DNA of 64,000 bases, from positions 186,001-250,000 of the forward strand of contig NZ_CP051774.1 of NCBI RefSeq assembly GCF_012913485.1, given 5' to 3'. Positions 62,578 to 64,000 of the stretch are shown piece after piece. The notes under the pieces were generated by a model, which saw only the letters and a program-made list of their open reading frames with translations, ran no database searches and was not told the DNA's origin. The position numbers and the translations under genes are program-made. Origin of the DNA: Luteolibacter luteus (GTDB lineage Bacteria; Verrucomicrobiota; Verrucomicrobiia; Verrucomicrobiales; Akkermansiaceae). The stretch's first letter is position 1, and the number at the start of each line of letters is the position of its first letter.

Positions 62578-63780
62578 CTACTCCGGCCGTGGCAGGCGCT
62601 CGAGCACGCGGGCCCGCGCTTCCTCATCCGGGATGCTCTCCGCCCATGCACGCGCCGATACCGGATCACCGGGCATGAGGTAGTTCACGTAGACATTCAC
62701 GGATGCTCCGTAGCCAGGGCTGTTGACATTCCCCTTCAGCCATGTGGTGGCGGCATCCAGATCACGCTCGCACCAGCGGTCCATCGCCTGCTCCATGGCG
62801 ATCCTGCTGCCGATGCGTCCGGCCCAGTCCATTGCAGCCTGCGGGTCCTGATCGGCCAGGCTGCGCGCGGTGTTTTTCACGACATCGCTCCGGTCCATCC
62901 AATCGGACTTCATGTTCTCCTCGATCCATGCGGCGGTCTTGGCGGGCTCATCCTTGCTCTTCACGGCAGCGACCGCTTCCACCGCGGTGACGAGCCCATC
63001 CGGATTCGCATCCTTGTCCAGTGAAGCGAACCAAGCATCCACTCCCTCCTGTCCGCCGCGACGTCCGATCGCTTCCACCACGATCTGGTACTGAGCTGAC
63101 GAAAAATCATCCCGCGCCAGCATCCATCTGCCCGCGCCCTCCGGATCCGTCGAGCTCCAGCCGCGGACGAAGGCATCGCCAAGCTTGTTGCCGAGGTGGA
63201 GCGATTGGTGATTCTGCTCGATGAACTTCAGCGCCGCCGTGTGATCCTGCCCGGCCCATGCTGTGATGGAGCGGAACTCCGCCTCCGCCGGTGCCGCCTT
63301 GTCCCAGAGGTTCCAGTCCTGCTTGAGGATGAAATCAAGGGCACCCGCAGGATCCTTTTCACCCCACTGGGTCCAGAGCATCGTCCACTCCTCCGGGCTG
63401 CTGCTGCCCTTCAGGTCGTTCTCGCGGATCAGCTCAACCATCTCATGATAATGCTCCGCTCCGCCTTTTTCCAAAAGCGCACGAAAGCGATCCAGCCGGC
63501 GCTCCGATGAGGGATCCCGAAAGATGGCGCGCACCGACTCGGCGAAGTCCTTTGATTCACCCTCAACAGTGCTTCGCTTCGCTTGGCCGGCACCATTCGA
63601 CTTCGCGCCGAATGAGCTTCCCCCGCTCTTCTCACCTGCGCTCTTCGAGGAGGCCGAGTCCGTTTGAGCGGTCGCCGTAGTTGCCGCGGCACCCGAGCTT
63701 CCCCGTGCGATCCATCCCACGCAAGCCCCCACAGCCAAACCCGCCGTCACCAACAAAATCGATCGGAGATGCGTCGCCAT
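62578..63780 (-). CDS. W-x3-DP family protein, first gene of right minus-strand unit
   Basis: A predicted 400-residue protein from ATG 63780; the open frame continues upstream but without signal or codon bias. Helix about 5-24 (SILLVTAGLAVGACVGWIAR) and a Ser/Ala/Thr-rich linker. The repeats are numerous: WGEKDPAGALDFILKQD, WAGQDHTAALKFIEQN, WSSTDPEGAGRWMLARD, LADQDPQAAMDWAGR, WCERDLDAATTWLKGN and LMPGDPVSARAWAES. It is divergent from the partial gene at 63932; the 151-base gap holds the motif shared with the sigma factor region. Confidence 0.85.
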   Translation of the reverse strand: MATHLRSILLVTAGLAVGACVGWIARGSSGAAATTATAQTDSASSKSAGEKSGGSSFGAKSNGAGQAKRSTVEGESKDFAESVRAIFRDPSSERRLDRFRALLEKGGAEHYHEMVELIRENDLKGSSSPEEWTMLWTQWGEKDPAGALDFILKQDWNLWDKAAPAEAEFRSITAWAGQDHTAALKFIEQNHQSLHLGNKLGDAFVRGWSSTDPEGAGRWMLARDDFSSAQYQIVVEAIGRRGGQEGVDAWFASLDKDANPDGLVTAVEAVAAVKSKDEPAKTAAWIEENMKSDWMDRSDVVKNTARSLADQDPQAAMDWAGRIGSRIAMEQAMDRWCERDLDAATTWLKGNVNSPGYGASVNVYVNYLMPGDPVSARAWAESIPDEEARARVLERLPRPE

Positions 63781-63853
63781 GTTTTGTCTGCGGTCATTCA
63801 AGAGGGTCCGCACCGGATCACAAGGCGATACCGGGACATCTGCTCGCCCAGCT

Positions 63854-63869
63854 TTCGTTATGCCTCGGG
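63854..63869 (-). promoter_or_regulatory. Second copy of the 16-base shared motif
   Basis: Minus-strand CCCGAGGCATAACGAA, 15 of 16 identical to the copy upstream of the ECF sigma gene, lies 73 bases upstream of the gene starting at 63780. Function unproven. Confidence 0.3.
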
Positions 63870-63931
63870 GCTTGCGCCGCATGACCGGAAGATGAATAAA
63901 GTCGGAAACACTCTCACGCTCTTCTCCTTCC

Positions 63932-64000
63932 ATGCGTCCGTCCCCCATCTGGTTGCTCCCGCCGTTTCTGGCGGTGGCTGCCTATTTCGCGGGCCGGGCG
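63932..64000 (+). CDS. Start of another array protein, cut by the window edge
   Basis: ATG 63932 opens a frame of 23 codons that runs out of the window: MRPSPIWLLPPFLAVAAYFA followed by GRA. The hydrophobic helix ending AAYFAGR is exactly the family membrane motif, so the array very likely continues to the right. Nothing can be said about the rest. Confidence 0.65.
   Translation, partial: MRPSPIWLLPPFLAVAAYFAGRA

Overview
The window looks like a chromosome segment of a GC-rich Verrucomicrobiota bacterium, most likely of the Luteolibacter/Haloferula kind (inference from gene content, not from a marker gene). The pointers are a PEP-CTERM protein with a typical VPEPS tail, two XylR-type regulators that fuse a LacI-like sensor to an AraC DNA-binding domain, a MoxR/DUF58/BatA operon with DUF4159 and VWA membrane proteins, an ECF sigma factor with a membrane segment, and many large exported proteins. 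No rRNA, tRNA, CRISPR array, phage gene or transposase was recognised.

Layout. 1-9709 (minus): an operon of three very large secreted proteins (LamG-like, fibronectin-III-like, FG-GAP-like, the last cut by the window edge). 9943-12173: a XylR-like regulator and a divergent exported protein with a clear terminator. 12286-26571 (plus): an eight-gene, largely translationally coupled operon: TPR/metallopeptidase, DUF4159, MoxR ATPase, DUF58, BatA-like, coiled-coil DUF4175-like, VWA/GATase-like and a caspase-fold protein that appears to lack its cysteine. A 30-bp inverted-repeat pair sits between moxR and the DUF58 gene. 26737-35845: an accessory stretch with an AraC regulator, a GNAT gene that overlaps it, a PEP-CTERM protein, a GH76 mannanase with a ricin-type lectin domain, small hypotheticals, a guanine-deaminase-like enzyme and an ankyrin/TPR protein. 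35846-37777: gene-poor, with hairpins and a decayed PEP-CTERM gene. 37778-44862: a second XylR-like regulator, a membrane-anchored hypothetical, and a four-gene arsenic operon (arsR, DUF6428, aquaglyceroporin, arsC) behind a promoter that overlaps a palindrome.

44991-64000 (right end): the most unusual part. An ECF sigma factor carrying a transmembrane segment and a roughly 200-residue tail lies beside a dense array of related single-pass proteins that continues past the window edge. Counting outlying copies at 31753 and 41050, I see 17 members. Each has an N-terminal membrane segment that usually ends in a Gly-Tyr-x-x-Gly-Arg-like motif, followed by repeats of W-x3-D-P-x-x-A-x-x-W at about 32-residue spacing, which suggests a helical solenoid outside the membrane. 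Four consecutive two-gene modules (type A then type B) were evidently made by tandem duplication, and within each module B starts inside the end of A. Two type C copies flank the array in inverted orientation. I know of no described function for this family. A role as paired envelope proteins under the neighbouring sigma factor is inference only.
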